A stretch of 45,814 nucleotides of DNA from Thermus tengchongensis (lineage in GTDB: Bacteria; Deinococcota; Deinococci; Deinococcales; Thermaceae), in assembly GCF_021462405.1 (NCBI RefSeq), contig NZ_JAKEDU010000002.1, positions 365,876-411,689 of the forward strand, given 5' to 3'. Both the position numbers and the translations under genes were made by a program. Below, one piece after another: positions 26,388-34,598 of this stretch (position 1 is its first letter; the number at the start of each line of letters is the position of its first letter). Under the pieces are notes generated by a model that was given only the letters and a program-made list of their open reading frames with translations, ran no database searches and had not been told where the DNA came from.

Positions 26388-27512
26388 ATGCTGGCTGTGG
26401 GAATCGTCGGTCTACCCAACGTGGGCAAGTCCACCCTCTTTAACGCCCTAACCCGGGCACAGGCTTTAGCGGCCAACTACCCCTTCGCCACCATCGACAA
26501 GAACGTGGGCGTGGTATCCCTGGAGGACGAAAGGCTTTACGCCTTGCAGGAGGTATTTGCCAAGGGGGATCGCAAGCCTCCGGTTGTCCCCACCCATGTG
26601 GAGTTTGTGGACATCGCGGGCCTGGTCAAGGGAGCCCACAAGGGGGAAGGCCTCGGCAACCAGTTTCTGGCCCACATCCGCCAGGTGGCGGCCATCGCCC
26701 ACGTGCTCCGGTGTTTTCCCGATCCCGATGTGGTGCACGTGATGGGCCGGGTGGATCCCCTGGAGGATGCGGAGGTGGTGGAAACCGAGCTTCTCCTGGC
26801 CGATCTCGCCACCTGGGAAAGGCGGCTTGAGCGGCTTAGGAAGGAAGCCCGGGCCAACCGGGATCTGGGCCCCACCCTCGAGGCGGCGGAGGCCCTTTAC
26901 GCCCATCTGCAAGGGGGGAAGCCCGCCCGCACCTTCCTCTTAAACGAAGCGCGGGGAGAGGATGCCGAGCTTCGCCGCCTGCTTAAGGAAACCCCCCTCC
27001 TCACCGCCAAGCCAGTGATCTACGTGGCCAACGTGAGCGAGGAGGACCTGCCTGAGGGGGATGGCAACCCCCATGTGCAGGCGGTGCGGGAAAGGGCCAA
27101 GGCCGAGGGGGCGGAGGTGGTGGTGGTATCCGCCCGGCTGGAGGCGGAGCTGGCCGAGCTTTCCCCAGAGGAGGCACAGGAGCTTCTCGCCGCTTACGGC
27201 TTGAGGGAGAGCGGCCTTCGGCGCCTGGCCCAGGCGGGGTATAGGGCCCTTGGCCTCATCACCTTCTTTACCGCTGGGGAAAAGGAGGTGCGGGCCTGGA
27301 CGGTGCGCCGGGGAACCAAGGCCCCTGAGGCGGCGGGGGAGATCCACTCCGACATGGAGAAGGGCTTCATCCGGGCTGAGGTCATCCCCTGGGAAAGGCT
27401 GGTGGAGGCTGGGGGATGGGCTAGGGCCAAGGAAAGGGGTTGGGTGCGCCTCGAGGGCAGGGAGTACGAGGTCCAGGATGGGGATGTCCTCTACGTTCTC
27501 TTCAACGTGTGA
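26388..27512 (+). CDS. ychF: Redox-regulated ATPase/GTPase YchF
   Basis: 374 residues. An Obg-like P-loop protein that binds ribosomes; OLA1/YchF members prefer ATP. G1 is GLPNVGKST (Lys15), the G2 region PFATIDKN, G3 [20 protein letters not shown], a coiled-coil insertion (about 130-185), and a C-terminal TGS domain ([35 protein letters not shown]). Length and all blocks are standard. The terminator just upstream of its start may be an attenuator. Confidence 0.95.
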   Translation: MLAVGIVGLPNVGKSTLFNALTRAQALAANYPFATIDKNVGVVSLEDERLYALQEVFAKGDRKPPVVPTHVEFVDIAGLVKGAHKGEGLGNQFLAHIRQVAAIAHVLRCFPDPDVVHVMGRVDPLEDAEVVETELLLADLATWERRLERLRKEARANRDLGPTLEAAEALYAHLQGGKPARTFLLNEARGEDAELRRLLKETPLLTAKPVIYVANVSEEDLPEGDGNPHVQAVRERAKAEGAEVVVVSARLEAELAELSPEEAQELLAAYGLRESGLRRLAQAGYRALGLITFFTAGEKEVRAWTVRRGTKAPEAAGEIHSDMEKGFIRAEVIPWERLVEAGGWARAKERGWVRLEGREYEVQDGDVLYVLFNV

Positions 27513-27548
27513 TCCCATGGGCTTGGCCCAGGCGAACCCTAAAGGGAT

Positions 27549-27577
27549 TTGACGGGAGGTCCTCTTTGCCCTACAAT
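27549..27577 (+). promoter_or_regulatory. tRNA-Gln promoter
   Basis: TTGACG (27549-27554), 17 nt, TACAAT (27572-27577). The tRNA begins 40 nt downstream. This is one of the best consensus promoters in the window, as expected for a stable RNA. Confidence 0.8.
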
Positions 27578-27616
27578 CTTGATGGCTTTGCCCATTAGGG
27601 CAGGCACCTTGTGCGC

Positions 27617-27690
27617 TGGGGCGTCGTCTAATGGCAGGACAGCGGACTTTGGATCCGCCGGTCGTGGTTCGAGTCCACGCGCCCCAGCCA
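27617..27690 (+). tRNA. tRNA-Gln (anticodon UUG)
   Basis: Acceptor stem TGGGGCG (27617-27623) pairs with CGCCCCA (27680-27686); G is the discriminator and CCA is encoded (27688-27690). The anticodon arm is GCGGA-CTTTGGA-TCCGC, so positions 34-36 are TTG, reading CAA/CAG. The T arm holds GTTCGAGTC. A T-run follows at once (27692-27698) and probably ends the transcript. Confidence 0.95.
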
Positions 27691-27698
27691 ATTTTTTT
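27691..27698 (+). terminator. T-run after tRNA-Gln
   Basis: Seven T directly after the CCA end; the tRNA acceptor/T-arm structure can serve as the preceding stem. Confidence 0.45.
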
Positions 27699-27734
27699 CA
27701 CATCCTTTTCGCAACCCTTGGATAAACTGGCCCC

Positions 27735-28094
27735 GTGGCGACGGATTATCCGGGGCTTCTCCTATTAAGCCGCAACGAAGCCCTGCGGGCCTATGTGGAT
27801 CTGGTGCTTTCCGAGCGGGGCATCCCCGTCCGCCACTTTGACCTGGCCCGGGAAGGGCTCTTTTGGCTATTGGACCATACGCCCCGGTATGTGCTTTTGG
27901 ACCAGGACCTGGACGTGGATTCCTTTGCCGTGGCGGCCCGCATCCGGCATGTGCGCCGGCTCAAGGAGGTGCCCTTGGCGGTGCTCATAGAGCCCACCGA
28001 GAAGCACCGGACCACCGCCGAGGTGGTACGGGTGAAGGCCATAGAAAAACCCCTCACCCGGGACAAGCTCTTGCGCTTTTTGGGTTTGGGGTAG
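27735..28094 (+). CDS. Stand-alone receiver-domain protein
   Basis: 119 residues, GTG start. The whole protein is one response-regulator receiver fold: LLLLSRNEALRAYVDLVLSE, phospho-acceptor region YVLLDQDLDVDSF and Lys in AIEKPLTRDKLLRFL. The acidic pair usual near the N-terminus is not obvious (SRNE), so phosphorylation is uncertain. TAAACT ends 7 nt before the GTG, so it looks leaderless. It has no output domain and ends 14 nt before the class A PBP gene. A role in signalling is inference from the fold. Confidence 0.65.
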   Translation: MATDYPGLLLLSRNEALRAYVDLVLSERGIPVRHFDLAREGLFWLLDHTPRYVLLDQDLDVDSFAVAARIRHVRRLKEVPLAVLIEPTEKHRTTAEVVRVKAIEKPLTRDKLLRFLGLG

Positions 28095-28108
28095 GCCCAT
28101 GTAAACTG

Positions 28109-30253
28109 ATGGGCGTGCGGGTGTTCCGCTTCCTCTTCCTGTCCCTGGCCGGACTTCTTGCGGGCGCAGGCCTGGCCCTGGGGTATCTGGCCTACGCCTA
28201 CACCCGCGACCTCCCCGACCTCTCCCAGCTGGACCGCTTGCGGCTCACCGCCACCTCCACCCTCTACGCCCGGGACGGCACCCCCCTGGCCCAGATCGCC
28301 AGCGTGGAGGAGGGGCGGGCCATCCACCGCGGCCTGGTGCGCCTGGGCGAGGTTTCCCCCGCGGCGGTGGCCGCTTTGGTCTTCTCCGAGGACCGCCGTT
28401 TCTTCGGGCACTACGGGGTGGACGTGGTACGGCTGTTCGGCGCCCTCTACGCCATCCTGCGGGGGGATCTCCAAGGGGGAAGCACCATCACCACCCAGGT
28501 CTTGAAGAACACCCTCCTCCGCGACCTGGCCCAGGACCGCTCCTTGGAGCGCAAGTTCAAGGAGTGGGTTCTGGCCCTGGAGGTGGAGCGGCGCTACACC
28601 AAGGCGGAGATCCTGGAAATGTACCTGAACGTGGTCCCCTGGGGGGGCAACGCCGTGGGGATCAAGGGGGCGGCGGAGGCCTACTTCGGCAAGGACCCCG
28701 CGGCCCTCACCCTGGCCGAGGGCCTCTACCTGGCCTCCCTGGTGCCCGCGCCCAACGCCCGCTACGCCGACCTCAAGGGGGTGCGGGGGCGGATGCGCCA
28801 CCTCCTGGACCAGATGGTGGCCGAGGGCTGGGTGAGCCCCGAGGCGGCGGAGGCCGCCTGGCGGGAGCCCATCGCCCCCAGGGGATGGCGGGTGCGCTAC
28901 GACGAGGAGGGGAACCTCCTGGAGGCCGAGCTGGTGGACCCCGAGGCCCGCATCCTCAGGCAGCTGGACTACCGCATGGCCCCCCATTTCGTCCTGGAGG
29001 TGCGCCGCTTCCTCGAGGCCCGCTTCGGCCGGGAGAAGGTCTATGGGCAGGGGGGGCTCAGGGTCTACACCACCCTGGACCCCGCCATGCAGCGGGCGGC
29101 GGAGGCCGCCGCCCGGAACGCGCGGCTGCCCGACGGGGCGGAGCTGGCCCTGGTGGGCCTGGACCCCGAGACGGGAGAGGTCCTGGCCCTGGTGGGAGGG
29201 GTGCGGCGGGAGGGGGATGAGTACAACCGGGCCACCCGGGCCCTGCGCAACCCCGGGAGTGCGGTGAAACCCTTTGTCTACGCCACCGCCTTCGAGGAGG
29301 GCTGGACCCAGGCCACCTTGGTTCCCGACCGCCCCTTGGAGTTCCCCGACCCCAGCCAGAAGGGAGGGGTATGGCGGCCCAGGAACTTCTCCGGCACCTT
29401 CCTCAACCGGGAGATCACCCTGCGCCAGGCCCACAACCTCTCCCTCAACCTGCCCGCCATCTACACCGCCCAGGCCGTAGGGGTGGAGAAGGTGGCGAGG
29501 AAACTCTCCCAGGCGGGTTTTGCGGTGAAGTATCCCACCCTGGCCATCGCCATCGGGGGCGCCTCCATCACCCCGGTGGACCTGGCCGCGGCCTATGCCG
29601 CCTTCGTCAACGGGGGCTACCGGGTTACTCCCATCTACGTGAAGCGGGTGGAGGATGCCCAGGGACAGGTGCTTTACCAGGCTTTCCCGGAACGGCGGCG
29701 CCTCTTTGATCCCCTGGTGGCCTACCAGGGGTGGGACCTCCTGAAGGGGTATGTCTACGACCTGGGGGAGAAGGGTCTGGCCAAAGGGGCCCGCATCCCA
29801 GGGCGGGTGGTGGGGGGAAAGACCGGTACCACCAACGAGGCCCGGGACCTGTGGTTCGCCGGGGTTACCCGGGGGCTTTCCGCAGTGGTCTGGGTGGGCC
29901 GGGACGACAACAAGCCCTTGCGCATGGGAGGGAGGGAGCCTTCCAGCTCCGTGGTCAACCCTCCCATTTGGCGGGAGTTCGTGGCGGGGGCCCTGAGGGG
30001 AAGGCCTGGAGGGGATTTCCCTCCGCCTGCGGGCCTGGTGCAGGTGGGGATAGATCTCCTTTCAGGCCAGCCTTCCCAGGGGGGGATAAAGGCTTGGTTC
30101 CCTCAGGGGAAGGTACCCGTGCCCGCCCTGCGGGCCCCGCCCTCGGAGGGGGCTGGGTCTCTTCAGGAAACCCCTCCGGCTGGGGCGGAGCCTACGGACT
30201 ACCCCCCGGGTTCTAACGAGGAGGCTTTCCCTGCCCCCCCACCTGGGCAGTGA
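28109..30253 (+). CDS. Class A penicillin-binding protein (glycosyltransferase/transpeptidase)
   Basis: Polymerises and cross-links peptidoglycan. 714 residues: membrane anchor (about 7-30), GT51 domain with catalytic Glu94 in SEDRRFFGHYGVD and QGGSTITTQ, YTKAEILEMYLNVVPWGG; transpeptidase domain with active-site NPGSAVKPF (Ser384), a SLN motif in NLSLNLPA and GGKTGTTNEARD (Lys571). A Pro-rich tail of about 60 residues ends the protein. The start could be ATG 28109 or GTG 28115; TAAACT at 28102-28107 would favour leaderless GTG. The gene is of the PBP1A kind. Confidence 0.92.
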   Translation: MGVRVFRFLFLSLAGLLAGAGLALGYLAYAYTRDLPDLSQLDRLRLTATSTLYARDGTPLAQIASVEEGRAIHRGLVRLGEVSPAAVAALVFSEDRRFFGHYGVDVVRLFGALYAILRGDLQGGSTITTQVLKNTLLRDLAQDRSLERKFKEWVLALEVERRYTKAEILEMYLNVVPWGGNAVGIKGAAEAYFGKDPAALTLAEGLYLASLVPAPNARYADLKGVRGRMRHLLDQMVAEGWVSPEAAEAAWREPIAPRGWRVRYDEEGNLLEAELVDPEARILRQLDYRMAPHFVLEVRRFLEARFGREKVYGQGGLRVYTTLDPAMQRAAEAAARNARLPDGAELALVGLDPETGEVLALVGGVRREGDEYNRATRALRNPGSAVKPFVYATAFEEGWTQATLVPDRPLEFPDPSQKGGVWRPRNFSGTFLNREITLRQAHNLSLNLPAIYTAQAVGVEKVARKLSQAGFAVKYPTLAIAIGGASITPVDLAAAYAAFVNGGYRVTPIYVKRVEDAQGQVLYQAFPERRRLFDPLVAYQGWDLLKGYVYDLGEKGLAKGARIPGRVVGGKTGTTNEARDLWFAGVTRGLSAVVWVGRDDNKPLRMGGREPSSSVVNPPIWREFVAGALRGRPGGDFPPPAGLVQVGIDLLSGQPSQGGIKAWFPQGKVPVPALRAPPSEGAGSLQETPPAGAEPTDYPPGSNEEAFPAPPPGQ

Positions 30254-30272
30254 GGACCTCGAGGAGGAGGCT

Positions 30273-31031
30273 GTGCTGGAACGCGTGCGCATTGTCTTGG
30301 TGGAACCCCAGGAGCCCATGAACGTGGGGGCGGTGGCCCGGGCCATGCGGAACTTTGGCCTTTCGCGGCTTTACCTGGTGAATCCCTCGCCCCGGGTGGG
30401 CCCTCCATGGGCCCGGGAGGCCTACTGGCTGGCGGTGCATGCCGAGGAGGTGCTAAACCGGGCGGTGGCGGTGGGAAGCCTCGGGGAGGCCCTCGAGGGG
30501 GTGAGCTTCGTGGTGGCCACCACGGGAAGACCCCGGGAGCTTTACCCGGCCCCGGTGGTGACGGCCCATGAGGTGCCGGCCCACGTGCTTTCCGTAAAGG
30601 GAGAGGTTGCCCTGGTCTTTGGCCGGGAAACCTTTGGCCTCACCAACGAGGAGCTGGACCTGGCCCACCTCATCGGCACCATCCCCACCGCTCCCGATCA
30701 GCCTTCCTTGAACCTGGCCCAGGCGGTGGTGGTCTTTGCCTATGAACTTTACCAGGCTTGGTTGCAGCAGGGCGGTACGGTATCCCAGGAGGAACTGGCG
30801 GATGTGGCGGCCCTGGAGGGATTCTTCGCCGATTTAGGGCGGTATGTGCTGGAGATCGGGTTCACCGACCAACACCGCCACCCCTACGCCATGCGCCGCT
30901 TGCGGCGCATCTTCCACAAGGCCCGGCTTTCCCCGGGGGAGGTGCAACTCCTTAGGGGGCTTCTCCACCAAAGCCGGTATGCGGTGGCCTCCCCCCGGAA
31001 CAAGGAGGGAACGAAGGGAAAGGATGGCTAG
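30273..31031 (+). CDS. TrmJ-like tRNA/rRNA 2'-O-methyltransferase (SpoU family)
   Basis: 252 residues with GTG start and GAGGAGGAGG ribosome site. SpoU knot motifs are visible: VEPQEPMNVGAVARAMRNFG (motif 1), GEVALVFGRETFGLTNEELD (motif 2) and APDQPSLNLAQAVVVFAYEL (motif 3). The short C-terminal helical extension places it in TrmH family group 1 (TrmJ type), which methylates position 32 of tRNAs. It overlaps the histidine kinase gene by 8 nt. Confidence 0.88.
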   Translation: MLERVRIVLVEPQEPMNVGAVARAMRNFGLSRLYLVNPSPRVGPPWAREAYWLAVHAEEVLNRAVAVGSLGEALEGVSFVVATTGRPRELYPAPVVTAHEVPAHVLSVKGEVALVFGRETFGLTNEELDLAHLIGTIPTAPDQPSLNLAQAVVVFAYELYQAWLQQGGTVSQEELADVAALEGFFADLGRYVLEIGFTDQHRHPYAMRRLRRIFHKARLSPGEVQLLRGLLHQSRYAVASPRNKEGTKGKDG

Positions 31032-32571
31032 CCACAGCCTTTACCGATTGGTGCGCCTGGCCCAGCGGCTTTTGCCGCCTTTAATCGCCGCGGTGGTGGT
31101 GGTCTTTGAGCTGGCCCTTCTGCCCTACCGGCACGTGGATGGCCTCCTCTGGCTACGGCTCGGTTTTTACGGCCTGGTGGGGCCTCTGGTCACCTATGCG
31201 GTGCTGGAGTGGATCGCCCAGGAAACCCTGGAGAAGGTGCGGGCGGAAAGGGCCTTGGAGGAGGCGAACCGTCGCCTTTTGGCGGCAGGGCGGGTGTTCC
31301 GCGAGGCCTTGGAGAGCGAGAACCTCGAGGAGGCGGTCTCCCGCATCGCCCGGGCTTTGGGGGAGACCTTGGGATACCCCGTGGCCCTCGAGGCCGAGGG
31401 GGTCCATGCCGGGGAGGAATGCGGGGGGATGCGGGTGGAGCTTCCGGGTTTGAAGGGGTACCTGGAAGCCTGCCCTCCGGAGCCGGAACGGGTGTTTTTG
31501 GAGGTGCTGGCCCACGAGGTGGCGGGGGCCCTGCAATCCGTGGTGGCCCGGAGCCGGGACCGCCTTACCCTTTTTGAGGTGGACCAGGCCCTCAAGGCGG
31601 AGGCCAACCTGGACCGCCTCCTGGAAGGGCTTCTGGAGCGCATCCAGGCCTGGGCGGAGGCGGAGGGGGGTGGGGTTCTCCTCTTGGACGAGGAGGGGTT
31701 TTTGGTACCCCGGGTGGTGCGGAACCTGGCCCTGCCCTCCCATCCCTTCCTGCCGGATGGCGTGTGGAAGGGGAGCCTCGAGGGGCCGGTGTTCGTGGAT
31801 GAGGAGACCCTGGCCCTGCCCCTGAAGGCCCGGGAGACGGTGGGGGTGTTGGTCCTCAAGGGCAAAGGCCTTTCCCGGCGCATCCCTTTCCTCTCCTTCC
31901 TGGCCTCCCAGGTGGCCTTGGCGGTGCGCAACGCCCAGGCCTACCTCAGGGCCGAGGAGCTCGCCATCAACGAGGAGCGCACCCGCATCGCCCGGGAGAT
32001 CCACGACGGCATCGCCCAGAGCCTGGCCTTCATGGCCTTGAAGCTGGACCTGGCGGAGAGGCTTCTTGCCAAGGACCAGGAGGCGGCCCTGAAGGCCTTG
32101 ACCGAGGTGAAGGAGACCCTGAGGGCGCAGATCCGGGAGGTGCGCCGGAGCATCTTCGCCCTGAGGCCCATTGACCTGGAGCGCTACGGCTTCCTGGAAT
32201 CCGTGCGCCGCTACGCCCAGGCTTTCGCCGAACAGGCGGGTTTCCGGGTACAGCTCGCCCTGCCGGAGCGGGTGGGGCTTTCCCAGGCCAGCGAGCTGGT
32301 CCTCTTCCGGGTCCTGCAGGAGGCCCTCACCAATGCCGCCAAGCACGGGAGGCCCAGCCGGGTGGAGGTGGAACTCCTCCCCTTGGGGGAACGAGGGGCC
32401 AGGCTCGTGGTGCGGGACAACGGGAAAGGGTTCCAAAACGCCGAGGCCCAGGGCTTAGGTGGGTTTGGCCTCACCCAGATGCGCGAAAGGGTGGAGGCCC
32501 GGGGTGGGCATTTCCAGGTGCGTTCGGAGCCGGGAAAGGGCACGGAGGTGGTGGCGGAGGTTCCTTACTGA
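31024..32571 (+). CDS. Sensor histidine kinase, NarL/DegS type
   Basis: 515 residues. Two membrane segments (about 14-32 and 42-62), then a coiled linker, a GAF-like region (about 180-305), the HisKA_3 dimerisation domain with phospho-His327 in EIHDGIAQSLAFMALKLDLA, and an ATPase domain (N box EALTNAAKHG, G box DNGKGF, GFGLTQMRERVEARGGHFQV). This type normally pairs with a LuxR-type response regulator, but none lies next to it. The start at 31024 overlaps the methyltransferase stop. Confidence 0.9.
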   Translation: MASHSLYRLVRLAQRLLPPLIAAVVVVFELALLPYRHVDGLLWLRLGFYGLVGPLVTYAVLEWIAQETLEKVRAERALEEANRRLLAAGRVFREALESENLEEAVSRIARALGETLGYPVALEAEGVHAGEECGGMRVELPGLKGYLEACPPEPERVFLEVLAHEVAGALQSVVARSRDRLTLFEVDQALKAEANLDRLLEGLLERIQAWAEAEGGGVLLLDEEGFLVPRVVRNLALPSHPFLPDGVWKGSLEGPVFVDEETLALPLKARETVGVLVLKGKGLSRRIPFLSFLASQVALAVRNAQAYLRAEELAINEERTRIAREIHDGIAQSLAFMALKLDLAERLLAKDQEAALKALTEVKETLRAQIREVRRSIFALRPIDLERYGFLESVRRYAQAFAEQAGFRVQLALPERVGLSQASELVLFRVLQEALTNAAKHGRPSRVEVELLPLGERGARLVVRDNGKGFQNAEAQGLGGFGLTQMRERVEARGGHFQVRSEPGKGTEVVAEVPY

Positions 32572-32593
32572 GGGCCTGCTTATCATGGGAGGC

Positions 32594-33076
32594 ATGGACC
32601 GTCCCGTACGGGTGCTCTTTGTCTGCTTGGGGAATATCTGCCGAAGCCCCCTGGCGGAGGGAGCCTTCCGCAAGCTCATCCGGGAGCGGGGCCTCGAGGC
32701 CCGGTTTGAGGTGGATTCCGCCGGCACGGGGGCTTGGCACGCCGGGGAGCCCATGGATCCCCGGGCCCGCAAGGTGCTGGAGCGGGAAGGGGCCTACTTT
32801 CCCCATGTGGCCCGGCAGATGACCCGGGAGGATGCCCTCCACTACGACCACATCCTGGTGATGGACCGGGAGAACCTGGCGGAGGTGCAAAGGCGTTTCC
32901 CCGAGGCCATGGGGAAGGTGCGCCTCCTCCTGGACTACCTGGGCGGGGGGGAGGTGCCGGACCCGTACTACGGGGACCTGGAGGACTGCCAAGAGGTCTA
33001 CTGGATGGTGGAAGCGGCTGCCAGGGCTTTCCTGGACCGCCTTTTGGGGGAGGATGGACCCCAGGAAACTCCTTGA
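32594..33076 (+). CDS. Low-molecular-weight protein tyrosine phosphatase
   Basis: 160 residues. Nucleophile Cys11 and Arg17 in VCLGNICRSPLAEG, and the general acid Asp in VPDPYYGDLED. The start is either ATG 32594 (MDRPVR) or ATG 32585; I prefer 32594 because it fits the family's N-terminal length. It overlaps the fructosamine-kinase-like gene by 23 nt. Human LMW-PTP-A is known to dephosphorylate protein ribulosamine-5-phosphates, so this pair may repair glycated proteins. Confidence 0.9.
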   Translation: MDRPVRVLFVCLGNICRSPLAEGAFRKLIRERGLEARFEVDSAGTGAWHAGEPMDPRARKVLEREGAYFPHVARQMTREDALHYDHILVMDRENLAEVQRRFPEAMGKVRLLLDYLGGGEVPDPYYGDLEDCQEVYWMVEAAARAFLDRLLGEDGPQETP

Positions 33077-33842
33077 ACGGGCGGGGCTTGAGGCCAAGGG
33101 TGCGCCTGAGCCCCTCTACGGCGGGGATATTTCCCGGGTGTACCGCCTGGGGGCCTATGTGGTGAAGCTTTCGCCGAACCCTCCTTTAGGCCTCTTCCCC
33201 GCGGAAGCCCGGGGGCTTAGGGCCTTGGCCGAGCGAGGGGTGCGGGTGCCCCGGGTGTTCTTTGCCTCCGAGGAGGGATTGATCCTGGAATATCTGCCGG
33301 AAGGCCCGCCCGATTGGGAGGGCTTGGCCCGCATGTTGGCGGGGCTACACCGCCAGCGCGAGGCCAGCTACTGGGCTGAGGCGGGGTTTTTGGGCACCTT
33401 CCCCCTACCAGGCGGGGAGGGGAGGGAGTGGACGGAGTTCTTCTTTTCGCGGTGCATAGAGCCCCTCTTGCGGGCCACCTGGGACCGCCTGGAGGGCTTA
33501 GGACCCAAGGTGGAGGCCCTCTACCAAAAACCCCTGCCCGCCGAGGGTCCAGCGCCTCTCCATGGGGATCTTTGGCACGGCAACGTTCGCTTCACCCTGG
33601 AGGGGCCCGCTCTGCTGGATCCCTCCTTTTTCGTGGGGGAGCGGGGGGTGGATCTGGCCATGATGCGCCTTTTTGGGGGTTTTCCCCAGGAATTCTGGAG
33701 GGCCTACCGGGCCCTTTACCCCATACCGGAAGAGGTGGAAAGGGCCTTGCCCCGGTACCAGGTGTACTACCTCCTGGCCCATGTGTACTTCTTCGGCGAG
33801 GGCTACCTCGATTCCCTATGGAAGGCGATTTCCGCCTCTTAG
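33054..33842 (+). CDS. Fructosamine/ribulosamine-3-kinase family protein
   Basis: 262 residues. Kinase fold related to aminoglycoside phosphotransferases: Gly-rich loop region GGDISRVYRLG with the ATP-binding Lys in YVVKLSPNP, EYLPEGPPDWEGLARMLAGL, catalytic LHGDLWHGNVRF, and metal-binding LLDPSFFVGERGVDLAMMRL. The LHGDLWxGN block is the fructosamine-kinase hallmark. Bacterial members mostly phosphorylate ribulosamines or erythrulosamines on proteins so that the adduct falls off. Overlaps genes on both sides, so it is expressed with the phosphatase and the DUF4388 gene. Confidence 0.88.
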   Translation: MDPRKLLERAGLEAKGAPEPLYGGDISRVYRLGAYVVKLSPNPPLGLFPAEARGLRALAERGVRVPRVFFASEEGLILEYLPEGPPDWEGLARMLAGLHRQREASYWAEAGFLGTFPLPGGEGREWTEFFFSRCIEPLLRATWDRLEGLGPKVEALYQKPLPAEGPAPLHGDLWHGNVRFTLEGPALLDPSFFVGERGVDLAMMRLFGGFPQEFWRAYRALYPIPEEVERALPRYQVYYLLAHVYFFGEGYLDSLWKAISAS

Positions 33843-34579
33843 GTCCCATTGACTGGCTGCAACTCCTCGCCCAGGGGGGGAAGACCGGGGTTTTTGCCGT
33901 GGAGGCAGGGGAGGGAAAGGGGGAGGTTTACCTGGAGCAGGGCCGGCCCGTTCATGCGGTGTTCGGGGAGAAGGTGGGGCAGGAGGCCTTGCTGGAGGTG
34001 CTGGCGTTGAAGGAGGGGCGCTTTCGCTTCCTGCTTGGCGTGCGACCTCCCTTGGGTTCCCTGGAAGGACCCCTCGAGGCCTACCTCTTGCAAGCGATCC
34101 GCCTTTTGGACGAGCGGGTGGAGGTGGGCCCTTTTGACCTGGTGCGGCCGGGGTCCCGGGCCCAGGTGGTCCAAAGTACCCTGGACCCCGTGGAGCTTTC
34201 CCTCCTTTTGGCCCTGAAAAGCGGCCAAAGCCCCTTGGACCTGGCTTCCCAGCTCACCCTTCCCCTGGGGGAGGTGCTCAGGCGCCTGGGCCACCTGGCC
34301 CGGTTGCGCCTGGTGGAGGTATTCCCCCGGGTGCCCCGCACCGCCCGGCTTCGGGTGGCCCTGGGGCGGCAGGGGGCGCAGGTAGATGCCTTGCTCCTTT
34401 CCGCTTGGCGGGAGCATTACGGCCCCTTCCAGCGGGTAAGGGTGAAGGCCCAGAAGGAGGTTCTCCTTTCAGTGGAGGGCGCGGAGGGCTTAGGGGTGGA
34501 GATCCGCCTTGCGCCGGAGCTGCTTCTCTTCCACGGGTTTCAGGTGGGGGAGGAGGTCTTGGTGTGGCCGGAAGTGTGA
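33818..34579 (+). CDS. DUF4388 (PATAN) domain protein
   Basis: 253 residues. Residues 1-105 match DUF4388: DFRLLGPIDWLQLLAQGGKT, GEVYLEQGRPVHAVFGEKVG, ALKEGRFRF. This domain is frequent next to two-component and motility proteins in Deinococcus-Thermus, Deltaproteobacteria and cyanobacteria. The middle (about 130-175) looks like a winged helix (SPLDLASQLTLPLGEVLRRL). No catalytic motif. The ATG at 33818 overlaps the kinase gene by 25 nt; longer frames are shadows of that gene. Confidence 0.75.
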   Translation: MEGDFRLLGPIDWLQLLAQGGKTGVFAVEAGEGKGEVYLEQGRPVHAVFGEKVGQEALLEVLALKEGRFRFLLGVRPPLGSLEGPLEAYLLQAIRLLDERVEVGPFDLVRPGSRAQVVQSTLDPVELSLLLALKSGQSPLDLASQLTLPLGEVLRRLGHLARLRLVEVFPRVPRTARLRVALGRQGAQVDALLLSAWREHYGPFQRVRVKAQKEVLLSVEGAEGLGVEIRLAPELLLFHGFQVGEEVLVWPEV

Positions 34580-34586
34580 GGCATGG

Positions 34587-34592
34587 TATCCT
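34587..34592 (+). promoter_or_regulatory. Probable psuG -10 element
   Basis: TATCCT ending 6 nt before the psuG ATG, consistent with a leaderless transcript. No clear -35. Confidence 0.35.
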
Positions 34593-34598
34593 TCCCCC

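Noticed and set aside
27791-29434. 547-codon open frame on the minus strand opposite the class A PBP gene
   Set aside because: Low-complexity Gly/Gln/Pro/His composition and no start signal; the plus strand carries all catalytic motifs of a PBP.
31153-32436. 427-codon open frame on the minus strand opposite the histidine kinase
   Set aside because: Shadow of a complete kinase gene, no recognisable motif.
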